Part shown: positions 1-7,857 of the stretch, piece after piece
Layout: each line of letters opens with the position of its first letter
Numbering within the stretch: the stretch's first letter is position 1
Source: Candidatus Acidiferrum typicum
Lineage (GTDB): Bacteria; Acidobacteriota; Terriglobia; Acidiferrales; UBA7541
Length of the DNA stretch: 64,000 bases
Direction: 5' to 3'
NCBI GenBank assembly: GCA_002478115.1
Contig: DLMH01000136.1
Coordinates: forward strand, 1 to 64,000
Notes under the pieces: generated by a model
Seen by the model: the letters and a program-made list of their open reading frames with translations, nothing else
What the model was told of the DNA's origin: nothing
Database searches by the model: none
Program-made: the position numbers and the translations under genes

Positions 1-279
1 GGCTACGTCTCTAGCAAGACGGACAAGTTCCTGTCAGGGAAAGTGGGAGGGGCCGTCGCCGTGGCACGACGCGGCGGGCAAACCTTCACACTTCAGGAAA
101 TGCTGATGTTTTTCCTGATCAACGACATGATTGTTCCGGGATCAACGTACTGGAACATGGTCTTCGGCCGGTTGCCCGGCGAGGTGTGGAAGGACACGGA
201 AGGCATCGAAACGGTCCGGCATTTTGCCGCCAACGTCGCTAACCTGGTGAAAAAGCTTCATCCCGAAACCACCAACTGA
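1..279 (+). CDS. C-terminal part of a flavodoxin/NADPH-dependent FMN reductase family protein (5' truncated by window edge)
   Basis: The frame is open from base 1 and ends with TGA at 277-279, so only the last ~92 residues are present. The segment GKVGGAVAVARRGGQ, followed by a hydrophobic stretch with LINDMIVPGSTYWNM, resembles the C-terminal half of the flavodoxin-like NAD(P)H-dependent oxidoreductase/iron-sulfur flavoprotein family, where the GG.A.A..GGQ strand-turn lies near the flavin site. The C-terminal helix (ETVRHFAANVANLVKKL) also fits that family. By family it would reduce a small electrophile or quinone using NAD(P)H and FMN. The substrate cannot be read from this fragment. An internal ATG at 43 is not the start, because the conserved fold extends upstream of it. 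Confidence 0.6.
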   Translation, partial: GYVSSKTDKFLSGKVGGAVAVARRGGQTFTLQEMLMFFLINDMIVPGSTYWNMVFGRLPGEVWKDTEGIETVRHFAANVANLVKKLHPETTN

Positions 280-515
280 CGCGGCGGCACGGCAGTATTC
301 GTCCTGCTGCTCCATCGCAAAGAAGGAAGATATTGCGCCGGAGTTCATGGTGCGCCATGTTCCGGGTAGGATCGACGCCCGATCCCAGCTAATGGATGCT
401 GAAACCCCAGCTAACCCCCGGCAATTACGGCAGAGAATTTGCCTTTTCGTAGCGGAAGTCACTACACACGCCGGAAGCTGCCACTCAGCAATTTGACCTA
501 ACTATTTTGGAATGA

Positions 516-590
516 TGGAGCCGAGGGAGAGAGTTGAACTCTCGACCTGCCGATTACGAATCGGCTGCTCTACCACTGAGCTACCTCGGC
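516..590 (-). tRNA. tRNA-Thr (anticodon CGT)
   Basis: The minus strand folds into a complete cloverleaf. The acceptor stem is GCCGAGG/CCTCGGC, the D-arm GCTC/GAGC, the anticodon stem GCCGA/TCGGC with loop TTCGTAA, and the T-arm GAGAG-TTCAACT-CTCTC. Discriminator T and an encoded CCA end the gene at 516. The loop places CGT at positions 34-36, which reads ACG codons for threonine. Length is 75 nt including CCA. Confidence 0.95.
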
Positions 591-600
591 CTCTTTACTG

Positions 601-630
601 ACGATAGCATCCGCTGAAAATGCGTGTCAA
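601..630 (-). promoter_or_regulatory. Probable sigma-70 promoter of tRNA-Thr
   Basis: On the minus strand a perfect TTGACA (625-630) is separated by 18 nt from TATCGT (601-606). The -10 element ends 10 nt before the mature 5' end of the tRNA, so transcription would start about 3-4 nt upstream of the tRNA. Position and spacing fit a stable RNA promoter; the -10 is only a partial match. Confidence 0.55.
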
Positions 631-661
631 TTCGCCGCGCGCGATGTTGCCAGAATAGGCG

Positions 662-856
662 TCAGCGCGAAAATGGGTACATGGCCCAGGCGATGCCAAT
701 GCCCACAACCAGGAACAGGAAAAACGACCACAGGATGTACTTGATGCGGTCCTTCGGGCGGCGGCGTCCCAGGAAACCGAAGGCGATGGAAATAACCGCA
801 GCGAACAGCAGGAAGGCCTGGAAATGCGTCAACGCAAAACCATTCGTGGCGATCAC
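662..856 (-). CDS. Small two-helix membrane protein
   Basis: A 64-residue protein with two hydrophobic segments (about residues 8-28 and 39-58) separated by a basic cytoplasmic loop, GRRRPKDRIKY. This predicts an N-out/C-out or hairpin topology in the inner membrane. I recognise no enzymatic motif. Its start overlaps the stop codon of the upstream membrane gene (853-1290) by 4 nt, so the two are translationally coupled and probably act on a shared process. Function unknown. Confidence 0.6.
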   Translation of the reverse strand: MIATNGFALTHFQAFLLFAAVISIAFGFLGRRRPKDRIKYILWSFFLFLVVGIGIAWAMYPFSR

Positions 857-1290
857 GCTTTGCGTCCTCGCGCCGCTTCGTAAGCGTGCAAAGCGGCCAA
901 CAGATTCAATACGCCGGCGGTGGCCAGAAAACGCGTGCCGTAATCTCCATCGGCATGGGAGACATCGGCGCCGTCACGCTCCAAGGCACGCGCCGCCAGA
1001 TAGAAACTGCCGGTGCCCAGATCGGCGACATAGCCGAGTGTGTCAAAAGCGTCGCCCCCGTTCGAACTGAACACATTGCCGCGCATGGTCGCCCCGGCGA
1101 CAACCAGCAAACCAACGGCGAGAAATACGACGACGGCGCGACCCCACATGCGCTGCAGCGCATGGCCCAACCCGGGCAGAAGCCAACCGGCAATGCCAAT
1201 CGCCCAAGCGAAGCCTTCGCGCTGCGTGCCTTCATTGGGAGGCTGCGCTGGCGTTGCCTCCGGCGTTTGTTGTATGACTTCGTCGGCCAT
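853..1290 (-). CDS. Membrane protein resembling the DUF6677/TM2-like family
   Basis: A protein of about 145 residues. After a polar N-terminus rich in P, E and Q come membrane segments beginning GWLLPGLGHALQRMWGRAVVVF, a glycine-proline turn plus charged residue typical of TM2-like and acidobacterial DUF6677 proteins. A second hydrophobic segment follows near VFLAVGLLVVAG, and a C-terminal one at LATAGVLNLLAALHAYEAA. I chose the ATG at 1290 (MADEV) over an upstream in-frame ATG at 1314 because AGAAGG lies at a good distance before it. It overlaps the following small membrane gene by 4 nt. The family assignment is from memory of the motif; biochemical role unknown. Confidence 0.6.
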   Translation of the reverse strand: MADEVIQQTPEATPAQPPNEGTQREGFAWAIGIAGWLLPGLGHALQRMWGRAVVVFLAVGLLVVAGATMRGNVFSSNGGDAFDTLGYVADLGTGSFYLAARALERDGADVSHADGDYGTRFLATAGVLNLLAALHAYEAARGRKA

Positions 1291-1310
1291 ATGCCTGCCT
1301 TCTGCTGGCC

Positions 1311-2489
1311 TCACGCGAGGAGGGCCAGAATCTCCGTTTGCACTGCTCCGGTTACGCGAGCTTCGTTCTCGTCCACGTACACATCCACTTCACTGCGAAT
1401 TCCAAAATCGCGGAGATAGATGCCCGGTTCGACCGAATTGCAGGTTCGCGGAATCAGGTGGCGCTCATCGCGCGTTTCCAGGCCGTCCATATTCACGCCG
1501 TTGCCGTGCACCGACTGGCCGATATTGTGGCCCGTGCGATGAAAAAAGTACTTGCCGTAGCCGGCCTTCTCTATCACATTCCGTGCCGCTTGATCCACCT
1601 GCCAGCCTTGCAATGGCTTGCCGGCTTCCACGCTGGAGCGAATCAGCTCAACGGCGCGATCCCGGGCCTCGCGAACCAGTTCGAAGATTTTCACATACTT
1701 TTCCGGAACCTTCGCGCCAAGATAGCCGACCCAGGTGACGTCGTAGTAGACACTTCCCGGGGCCTTCTGCTTACCCCAAACATCGAGCAGCAGGAGGTCG
1801 CCTTCGCGAATGGGGGCGGCCTTCTCGCGCGTCGCCGCATAGTGCGGATCGCTGGCGTTGGCATTGACGGCCACGTCCGGGCCTTCTTCCGCCGCAATAC
1901 CGGCCTCGGCGAATTTTTGGAGCATCCATTCCTTCAGGTCGTACTCGGTCAGTGACTTTTTCTCGCGCACGGATTGCGCCGCGTGCAAAAAGGCTTCGCG
2001 GACGATACGGTCAATCGCGATGCCCGCGGCCATGTGGGAATCCAGTTGTTCCTTGCTCCAGCACGCCTCGTATTTCTGCACCAGGTCGGCGGATGTGACC
2101 ACCTTGGCACCGGCGCTGCGCACCATTTCAATGGTGCCGCCATCCACCATGGAGACGTAAGGAATGGCGTTCTTCGGCGAATACTGCATGGCAATGGTCT
2201 TCGCGCGCCCGAGCAACTTTTTCAGGCCGGCTTGCAGTTCCTTCAGGCTGGCGTAATAAAGCGTTTCGCCCGGCAAAGCAGCCAGGGATTCCGACTCGAT
2301 CTTGTGCACGAGCTTTCGCGGCGCACCTTTGGCCGGGATGAAATAGAACCAACGGCGTGTGCGCATGGCCTCCGGAAGGCCGAGGACGCGGTGAGCGATG
2401 GGATCACGGCCGCGGAAATCGTAGAAGAGCCAGCCGTGGAGCCTGGCGGCGCGCAGATCATTTTGAATTTCGGCAATTTTTACGCTCAT
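1311..2489 (-). CDS. M24 family metallopeptidase (Xaa-Pro aminopeptidase/dipeptidase type)
   Basis: A cytoplasmic pita-bread metalloenzyme of 392 residues that by family cleaves N-terminal or dipeptide bonds next to proline. A creatinase-like N-terminal domain (about 1-150) precedes the catalytic domain. All five expected metal ligands are visible: Asp in LLLDVWG, Asp in YYDVTW, His in RTGHNIGQSVHG, Glu in SVEPGIY, and Glu in RSEVDVYV. The start at 2489 (MSVKIAE) is preceded by GGCGGGG; an extension to 2549 would add 20 residues with no family character. The 3' end lies 20 nt from the start of the downstream membrane gene pair, so these may form one transcript. Exact substrate class is uncertain. 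Confidence 0.85.
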   Translation of the reverse strand: MSVKIAEIQNDLRAARLHGWLFYDFRGRDPIAHRVLGLPEAMRTRRWFYFIPAKGAPRKLVHKIESESLAALPGETLYYASLKELQAGLKKLLGRAKTIAMQYSPKNAIPYVSMVDGGTIEMVRSAGAKVVTSADLVQKYEACWSKEQLDSHMAAGIAIDRIVREAFLHAAQSVREKKSLTEYDLKEWMLQKFAEAGIAAEEGPDVAVNANASDPHYAATREKAAPIREGDLLLLDVWGKQKAPGSVYYDVTWVGYLGAKVPEKYVKIFELVREARDRAVELIRSSVEAGKPLQGWQVDQAARNVIEKAGYGKYFFHRTGHNIGQSVHGNGVNMDGLETRDERHLIPRTCNSVEPGIYLRDFGIRSEVDVYVDENEARVTGAVQTEILALLA

Positions 2490-2568
2490 TTGTATCCCCG
2501 CCCAGAGGATCATTCGTGTGCAAGTCTGTTCAGCAGCGGCCCGCTTCAACCATTTTTCCGCCAGGACC

Positions 2569-2874
2569 TCAGGCTTCCTCGTAGAGAAGATCTAGTACCT
2601 GTTGGCGCGTGACCCCATGGATTTCGACGCGCTTGGTCCGGCTGTGTTCGCCGCTTTGAATTCTAACAGCCGACTTTGGCCTTTTCAAAAGCTCTGCCAG
2701 GAAAACGACCAGAGCTTCATTGGCACGATCTTCGATCGCTGGTGCTCGGAGGCGAACTTTGAGTGCACCCTGAATGGCACCCACGATTTCATCTTTGCTG
2801 GCGCGTGGCTGCACGCGCACGGTCAAGTTGACCGTGCCCTTGGCTCCATCCTCGGAAAGATCCAGATAGCTCAT
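2569..2874 (-). CDS. DUF167 (YggU/UPF0235) family protein
   Basis: A 101-residue protein matching the YggU/UPF0235 fold: LTVRVQPRASKDEIVG at the front, LKVRLRAPAIEDRANEALVVFLAELL in the middle and VRIQSGEHSRTKRVEIHG at the end, the three blocks that define the family. The biochemical role of this widely conserved family is not established. It lies 3 nt downstream of the Old Yellow Enzyme gene and 80 nt upstream of the peptidase gene on the same strand, suggesting co-transcription. Confidence 0.85.
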   Translation of the reverse strand: MSYLDLSEDGAKGTVNLTVRVQPRASKDEIVGAIQGALKVRLRAPAIEDRANEALVVFLAELLKRPKSAVRIQSGEHSRTKRVEIHGVTRQQVLDLLYEEA

Positions 2875-2877
2875 CGC

Positions 2878-3936
2878 TTACCAGGCCCTTTCATATTGCA
2901 CGGGTGGCTTGATTTTGGTCTGTAATGCGGCGGCGGCGCGCCTTGGCCAATAGGGATCGCGCAGCATCTCGCGAGCGAGGAAGACCATGTCCGCCTGGCC
3001 GGTGGCAATGATGGATTGCGCTTGCGCGGGATCCGTGATCATCCCGACGGCGGCGGTTGCCACTCCAGCCTGCCGCCGAATGGCCTCCGCGAAGCCCACC
3101 TGATAGCCCAGCCCGGCGGGAATCTTGATGCCCGGCAAAATTCCGCCGCTGGACACATCCACCAGGTCAACTCCCAGAACTTTCAGCCTGCGGCACAATT
3201 CAATGCTTTGCTCCAAATCCCAGCCGCGCTCTTTCCAATCGGTCGCCGATAGGCGCACCAGGAGCGGGAGAGCTTGCGGCAGCGTCTCGCGGACTGTCTG
3301 TGTCACGCGCAGCAGAAGCCGGATGCGATTTTCAAAACTGCCGCCATAGTCGTCCTTGCGGTCGTTGCTCAGCGGCGAATAGAACTGGTGCAACAGATAG
3401 CCATGGGCCGCATGAATCTCCACGAACTGGAAACCCGCCGTCAGGGCGCGCCGCGTGGCCTGCTGGAAATCGGCCACGACTTGATCCAAATCGGCGGGGG
3501 CCAAAGCGCGCGGCGCGGGATGACCAACATCAAAAGGAACGTCAGTGGATGACACAGGCGTCCAGCCACCCTGATCTTGCGAGAGCGGCCCGCCGCCGAA
3601 CCATGGTGCGGCCGTACTCGCCTTGCGCCCGGCATGGGCCAATTGCATGCCTGGGACAGTACCCTGCTCCCTCAGGAACTCGACGATGGGGTGCCAGGAT
3701 TCCACGTGAGCATCGAGATACATCCCGGCGTCCGTCGGCGAAATACGCCCCACGTCTTGAACGGCAGAGGCTTCGGTCATCACCAACGCCGCGCCGCCCA
3801 CAGCCCGGCTGCCGAGATGCACCAAATGCCATGTTCCCGGATGGCCGCCCTTCGCCGAGTATTGGCACATCGGCGAAACTCCAATGCGATTCTTGAACTC
3901 AATTTCCCGCAAACGCAAAGGCGCAAAAAGCGTCAT
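2878..3936 (-). CDS. namA: Old Yellow Enzyme family NADPH dehydrogenase (YqjM/NamA type)
   Basis: A cytoplasmic FMN-dependent ene-reductase of 352 residues. The N-terminal SPMCQYSA carries the cysteine that tunes flavin potential in the YqjM subgroup. QLAHAGRKAS and HAAHGYLLHQFYSPLSN supply the flavin contacts and the His pair that binds the substrate carbonyl. GYGGSFENR-like DYGGSFENR and the C-terminal ADMVFLAREMLRDPYWP complete the TIM barrel. Length is typical. By family it reduces alpha,beta-unsaturated carbonyls or nitro compounds using NADPH, often in detoxification. It heads a minus-strand group with the DUF167 gene. Confidence 0.88.
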   Translation of the reverse strand: MTLFAPLRLREIEFKNRIGVSPMCQYSAKGGHPGTWHLVHLGSRAVGGAALVMTEASAVQDVGRISPTDAGMYLDAHVESWHPIVEFLREQGTVPGMQLAHAGRKASTAAPWFGGGPLSQDQGGWTPVSSTDVPFDVGHPAPRALAPADLDQVVADFQQATRRALTAGFQFVEIHAAHGYLLHQFYSPLSNDRKDDYGGSFENRIRLLLRVTQTVRETLPQALPLLVRLSATDWKERGWDLEQSIELCRRLKVLGVDLVDVSSGGILPGIKIPAGLGYQVGFAEAIRRQAGVATAAVGMITDPAQAQSIIATGQADMVFLAREMLRDPYWPRRAAAALQTKIKPPVQYERAW

Positions 3937-3971
3937 GGACTCTCCTCATTGAAATGCTGCATCCCATGGAT

Positions 3972-4676
3972 TCATTGCGGATACGACCGGGTACCAAAGA
4001 GCGCGGTGCCGACGCGAACTTCGGTGGCGCCTTCCTGAATGGCGGCCTCAAAGTCGTGCGACATCCCCATCGAGAGCACCGGCAAGCGCCGGCCCAATCG
4101 CGTTTTGAGGGCATCGCGCAAATGCCGAAGCCGCGCGAAATACGGACGCACTTCCTCCGGGTCCTCCAGAAACGGAGGGATGCACATCAGTCCGGCTAGG
4201 TGTAATCTTTCGAGCTGTAAAACCTTTTCCGCAAGGGCGGGAAGCTCACCTTCGGCCACGCCGCTTTTCGTTTCTTCACCGCCGAGATGCACCTCAATTA
4301 ACACACGCATCGGCTCGGAGGGCGGCTTTTCCGCTGCGGCCCGGTCAATGCGCTGCGCCAGCGCCCAATCGTCCAGCGAATCGATGGCGGTGAAGGCGCT
4401 GGCGGCCCGCGCGGCCTTGTTGCTCTGGAGGTGGCCGATCAGATGCCACGTTGCGGGAAGGCCGGCCAATGCCGCGCGCTTCCCTTCCCACTCCTGCACG
4501 CGATTTTCACCGAAGTGGCGCAACCCTGACTGGAAGGCTTCGCGAATCTTTTCCGCTGGGTGCGTCTTGGAGACGCCGATCAGCGTGATTTCCTCAGCGG
4601 ATCGTCCCGCGCGCTGGGCGGCAGCGGCGATCCGCTCGTGCAGCCGCGTCAGATTGTCTGCGATCGTGGTCAACAT
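3972..4676 (-). CDS. YggS/PROSC family pyridoxal-phosphate homeostasis protein
   Basis: A 234-residue single-domain PLP-binding TIM barrel without a known catalytic reaction, involved in PLP homeostasis. Diagnostic blocks are ITLIGVSKTHPAEKI (the lysine that binds PLP), HFGENRVQEW, WHLIGHLQSNKA, GLMCIPPF and LSMGMSHDFEAAI, ending in VRVGTALFG. The start at 4676 (MLTTIAD) fits family length; an upstream extension to 4748 adds 24 unrelated residues. It is transcribed divergently from tmk, with about 160 nt between the two starts for promoters of both. Confidence 0.92.
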   Translation of the reverse strand: MLTTIADNLTRLHERIAAAAQRAGRSAEEITLIGVSKTHPAEKIREAFQSGLRHFGENRVQEWEGKRAALAGLPATWHLIGHLQSNKAARAASAFTAIDSLDDWALAQRIDRAAAEKPPSEPMRVLIEVHLGGEETKSGVAEGELPALAEKVLQLERLHLAGLMCIPPFLEDPEEVRPYFARLRHLRDALKTRLGRRLPVLSMGMSHDFEAAIQEGATEVRVGTALFGTRSYPQ

Positions 4677-4836
4677 GATTCCCGAAGATGCCCGGGAGAA
4701 ATCGTACCACGCGCTGCAGTGAATCGCCGATCCCGGCAGCCTGGTCACCTCTTCCGTGCCTGGGGCGTTGCGCGAGCTTCACTATGAAGTTAAACTGACT
4801 GCCACAGGTAGTTTCCCCCTGCCACTGATAGGTGCC

Positions 4837-5532
4837 ATGACGACGCACGGATTGCTGATTGCCATCGAAGGAATTGACGGAAGCGGAAAACAAACGCAAG
4901 CAAGACTTCTGGAACTCTCGCTGAAGGCGGAGGGAATCCCCGTTTATTCCACGGGCTTCCCGCAGTATGACTCCTGGTTTGGAAACATGGTGGGGAACTT
5001 CTTAAACGGTGATTTTGGGCCGCTCGAAAGTGTCGATCCGCGTTTCACCGCGCTGCTCTACGCCGGTGATCGCTTTGAAGCGAAAGCGCGGATTGAAGCC
5101 GCGTTGCATGAGGGCAATGTCGTGCTCGTGGATCGCTACGTCGGTTCGAACCTGGCCCATCAAGTGGCACGCGCCAAGCCGGAGAAGCGCGCGGAGTTTT
5201 TGCGCTGGATCGAGCATCTGGAATATACGGTTTACGGGCTGCCGCGCGAGAATCTCATCCTTTACATGCGCATACCGCCCTCGCAGGCGCAGCAACTTGT
5301 GGCGCGCAAGTCCGGGCGCGCGTATACCAGCGCAAAGCATGACCTGCTGGAGCAAAATCTGCGCCACCTCGAAGACGCCGCGGAGATGTACGATATGCTC
5401 TCACGTAGCCGCCCCTGGGCCACGATTCAGTGCTTCGACGCACAAAACAATTGTGTGAGACTTCCCGAAGACATTGCGGCGGAGACCATGCAAGCGGTCA
5501 GACCACTCCTCGGCAACCTCGGCAAAGGCTGA
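4837..5532 (+). CDS. tmk: Thymidylate kinase (dTMP kinase)
   Basis: Phosphorylates dTMP to dTDP with ATP for DNA synthesis. Residues 11-20 form the P-loop (EGIDGSGKQT). VLVDRYVGSNLAHQ contains the DR(Y) motif that contacts the nucleotide, and the lid-like region follows near RKSGRAYTSAKHD. The 231-residue length is somewhat longer than the common ~210. The start at 4837 has AGGTG just upstream; longer in-frame options lack family similarity. It sits 3 nt before holB, a common tmk-holB pairing that suggests one operon. Confidence 0.9.
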   Translation: MTTHGLLIAIEGIDGSGKQTQARLLELSLKAEGIPVYSTGFPQYDSWFGNMVGNFLNGDFGPLESVDPRFTALLYAGDRFEAKARIEAALHEGNVVLVDRYVGSNLAHQVARAKPEKRAEFLRWIEHLEYTVYGLPRENLILYMRIPPSQAQQLVARKSGRAYTSAKHDLLEQNLRHLEDAAEMYDMLSRSRPWATIQCFDAQNNCVRLPEDIAAETMQAVRPLLGNLGKG

Positions 5533-5535
5533 GCC

Positions 5536-6663
5536 ATGGGTTTTTCCGATTTTCTGGGCAATGAGAAGATCGTGGCGGCGCTGCGCGGAGCATTTCGTTC
5601 CGGCCGCGTGCCCCACGCGCTGCTCTTCACCGGTCCGCGCGGCGTGGGCAAATACACGCTGGCGCGCATGTTCGCGCAGGCAGCCAATTGCGAGCGGCTC
5701 ACCGACGATTTCTGCGGCGAATGTGCCACCTGCCAGCGCATCTCGCTGCTTGCCGAGCCCCAGAAACTGATCGAGCAAGGCCTGGCAGAGCGCGGCGAAA
5801 GCGCGGACGCGGCCACCGTCGAGCGCATTCCCTTAATTTTGCAGACGCACCCGGACGTCTGGGCTCTCGTGCCCGATCCGGTTCGCCTGAAAAGCCCCGT
5901 GGCCCGGCCGGTGCTGCGCATCGGGCAACTGCGCGCTGTGCAGCGAGCCGCGTACTTTCAACCGATGGGTCGTCGCCGTGTGTTCATACTGGACGCCGCG
6001 GAAACCATGCGCTGGGACGTGGCCAGCGTTTTCCTGAAGATTCTGGAGGAGCCGCCGGGGTCGGCGACGCTGATCTTGACGGCGACTTCGCCGTTCAACC
6101 TGCTGCCGACGATCGTTTCGCGCTGCATGCAATTTCATTTTGCGCCACTGCCGCAGGCGGAAGTGGAAAGCATCCTGAAAGCGCACGGTGAACGCAGCCC
6201 ATCCCACGTGAAGCTGGCGGCACAACTCTCCGAAGGAAGCCCGGGCCTGGCCCTGGAAATGAAGGTGGAAGAGACCGCGGAGAAGCGCAAAATCGCGTTG
6301 CGCGTTTTGGAACGCGCAGCGCGAGGACAAGGTTACGCGCAGCTCTTCGCAGACACCAATGCGCTGGCGAAGGATCGCGAGTCCTCCTTTGAAGAACTCT
6401 CCGGCGTGTTCTACGGGCTATTGTCCGACCTGCTGGAACTCACCTCCGGCGTGAAATCTCCTGTGCTGAGGAACCCACACCTTGCCAAAGAGTTAGACGC
6501 AGTGGCCAGAAATATATCTTCTGCATGGGTCGTGCGCGCGATCGCCGGTCTGGACGAGCTTACCGCCGGTGCGCGCCGCAATTTGAATCGCCAGCTTGGA
6601 TTGGACGCCTTGGCTGCCTCTCTCGCCCCGCCCGCCGCGAGCGACTCCCCGGCCCGAAGCTAG
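5536..6663 (+). CDS. holB: DNA polymerase III delta' subunit
   Basis: The stator ATPase-like subunit of the clamp loader, 375 residues. GPRGVGK at 33-39 is a P-loop, a zinc module is visible with Cys52, Cys60, Cys63 and Cys66, and FILDAAETMRWDVASVFLKILEEPP and SATLILTATSPFNLLPTIVSRC correspond to the Walker B/sensor 1 region with the SRC motif. The C-terminal third, the oligomerisation collar, is poorly conserved as usual. It directly follows tmk. Confusion with DnaX (tau/gamma) is possible in principle, but the length and the absence of the long C-terminal domain favour HolB. Confidence 0.88.
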   Translation: MGFSDFLGNEKIVAALRGAFRSGRVPHALLFTGPRGVGKYTLARMFAQAANCERLTDDFCGECATCQRISLLAEPQKLIEQGLAERGESADAATVERIPLILQTHPDVWALVPDPVRLKSPVARPVLRIGQLRAVQRAAYFQPMGRRRVFILDAAETMRWDVASVFLKILEEPPGSATLILTATSPFNLLPTIVSRCMQFHFAPLPQAEVESILKAHGERSPSHVKLAAQLSEGSPGLALEMKVEETAEKRKIALRVLERAARGQGYAQLFADTNALAKDRESSFEELSGVFYGLLSDLLELTSGVKSPVLRNPHLAKELDAVARNISSAWVVRAIAGLDELTAGARRNLNRQLGLDALAASLAPPAASDSPARS

Positions 6664-6771
6664 AAAAATAGATGTTCGGGTGCCACCTAAAAAGGGGATA
6701 ATCAACGAAACCCGAGTGGCAGACTTTGCATCCTATGTACTGACACACCCCTTTCATTCCAAGGAGCAGCC

Positions 6772-7107
6772 ATGGTGAATCGCCGCTTGTTTCGTCCCAG
6801 CTTTGCGGACTCCAAGGAACCGCCCTCCGCGCGCCCCCAGTATATCGGCCCCCTTCCCAGCAAGAAACCGGCGCCTCCCGAGATCACGCACGCCGAGAAC
6901 TTCTACTGGGTTAAGCAAATGCAGAGCCGCACGCCCATGGTCGTGGTTCTCGAATCAGGTGAAGAGCTTCACGGCTGCATCGAATGGTACGACCGCGACT
7001 GCATCAAACTGACCCGCGAGGGAGCGCCGAATCTGATGTTATTCAAGCGCTTCATTAAGTATGTTTATAAGGACGGCGAGGAATCCTCGCAGGGCGGCGA
7101 AGAGTAA
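6772..7107 (+). CDS. hfq: Hfq-like Sm-domain RNA chaperone with N-terminal extension
   Basis: A 111-residue protein whose middle (about 43-100) fits the Hfq fold: a helix NFYWVKQMQSRTPMVVVL, the Sm1 strand block SGEELHGCIEWYDRDCIKLT, and an Sm2-like block LMLFKRFIKYVYKD. It would bind small RNAs and mRNAs as a hexamer. It differs from enterobacterial Hfq in carrying ~40 proline-rich N-terminal residues and a divergent Sm2 motif (no YKHAI). AAGGAG at good distance fixes the ATG at 6772. It lies after holB with a 108-nt gap, and converges with the thioesterase gene, 3 nt between stops. Confidence 0.72.
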   Translation: MVNRRLFRPSFADSKEPPSARPQYIGPLPSKKPAPPEITHAENFYWVKQMQSRTPMVVVLESGEELHGCIEWYDRDCIKLTREGAPNLMLFKRFIKYVYKDGEESSQGGEE

Positions 7108-7110
7108 GCG

Positions 7111-7557
7111 CTATTTCTTCAGGGTGTCACCGGAGGCGGCCGAAAAAGTGAGCAGAGCCTTTGCCGCCAGCGACCCTGTTTCATTGAAAATTTCGCATTC
7201 CGTAACGATGAAGTTCCTGCCCGACCGCAATACCCGTGCGTCCGCTTTCACTCTTCCGCCAGGCACCGGTTCCAGATAATTGATATTCAATTCCAGCGTG
7301 GCGAGTTCCCTTCCGCGCGGGATCACCGTGTACGCCGCAATCGCCGCGGTGGTGTCCGCAAGGGCTGCGAGGATTCCACCGTGGACGACGCCGTGGATCT
7401 GCTTGTGCTTGGGCCGCACGTCAAGCCGGAAAATCGCGCGGCCATCGTGGACGCTTTCCACGTCGAATCCGAGGAGTTCCGTGGCTTTGCTCTCGCGCAT
7501 GCGGCGGCGGACCAGTTCGGTCACCCTTTTCTCTTCCCTGCTCAGTTTGCGTGACAT
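7111..7557 (-). CDS. PaaI-type hotdog thioesterase
   Basis: A 148-residue hotdog-fold protein. The signature HGVVHGGILAALADTTAAIAA contains the HGG...D arrangement of PaaI-like acyl-CoA thioesterases, followed by TLELNINYLEPVPGG and the final strand NETGSLAAKALLTFS. By family it would hydrolyse aromatic or medium-chain acyl-CoA. Substrate is unknown. Immediately upstream on the same strand lies the remnant of a short-chain dehydrogenase, so the two were probably an operon once. Confidence 0.82.
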   Translation of the reverse strand: MSRKLSREEKRVTELVRRRMRESKATELLGFDVESVHDGRAIFRLDVRPKHKQIHGVVHGGILAALADTTAAIAAYTVIPRGRELATLELNINYLEPVPGGRVKADARVLRSGRNFIVTECEIFNETGSLAAKALLTFSAASGDTLKK

Positions 7558-7574
7558 TTCCGGCTCTGCCCTTT

Positions 7575-7706
7575 CAGTACGCCGAAAGCCAACTATCTAA
7601 GAGTACCGCCGTTCCGGTCATCCAGGAAGATTCCTCGGACGCGAGAAACACCACCAATCCCCGTGCCCCCGGTGACCATCGCCACTTTGCCCGTCAAACG
7701 TGTCAC
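7575..7706 (-). pseudogene. Short-chain dehydrogenase/reductase reduced to its two ends by an internal deletion
   Basis: Reading the minus strand from a GTG at 7706 preceded by GGGAGAG gives VTRLTGKVAMVTGGTGIG, the N-terminal Rossmann motif of a classical SDR. At about 7652 the frame shifts directly into VFLASEESSWMTGTAVLLD, the characteristic C-terminal SDR block, ending at TGA 7575. The ~200 codons that normally lie between, including the YxxxK active site, are gone. The junction falls near GGGGATTGGTGGTGTTT. It cannot encode a working enzyme. It lies 18 nt upstream of the thioesterase start. Confidence 0.82.
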
Positions 7707-7857
7707 GTTCTCTCCCGCTCTTGCGTCTAATCGGTGTACCATTCCGCTGGCAGGCACTTCCGCCCGCGGTCCGCGCGTCCCCAGTATCTGGGCTTGCCGC
7801 CCCGCAAGCAAGCTAGACTGTTTCGGTTGCCGCGCGATCTTTCGATTGAGGCCCTCT

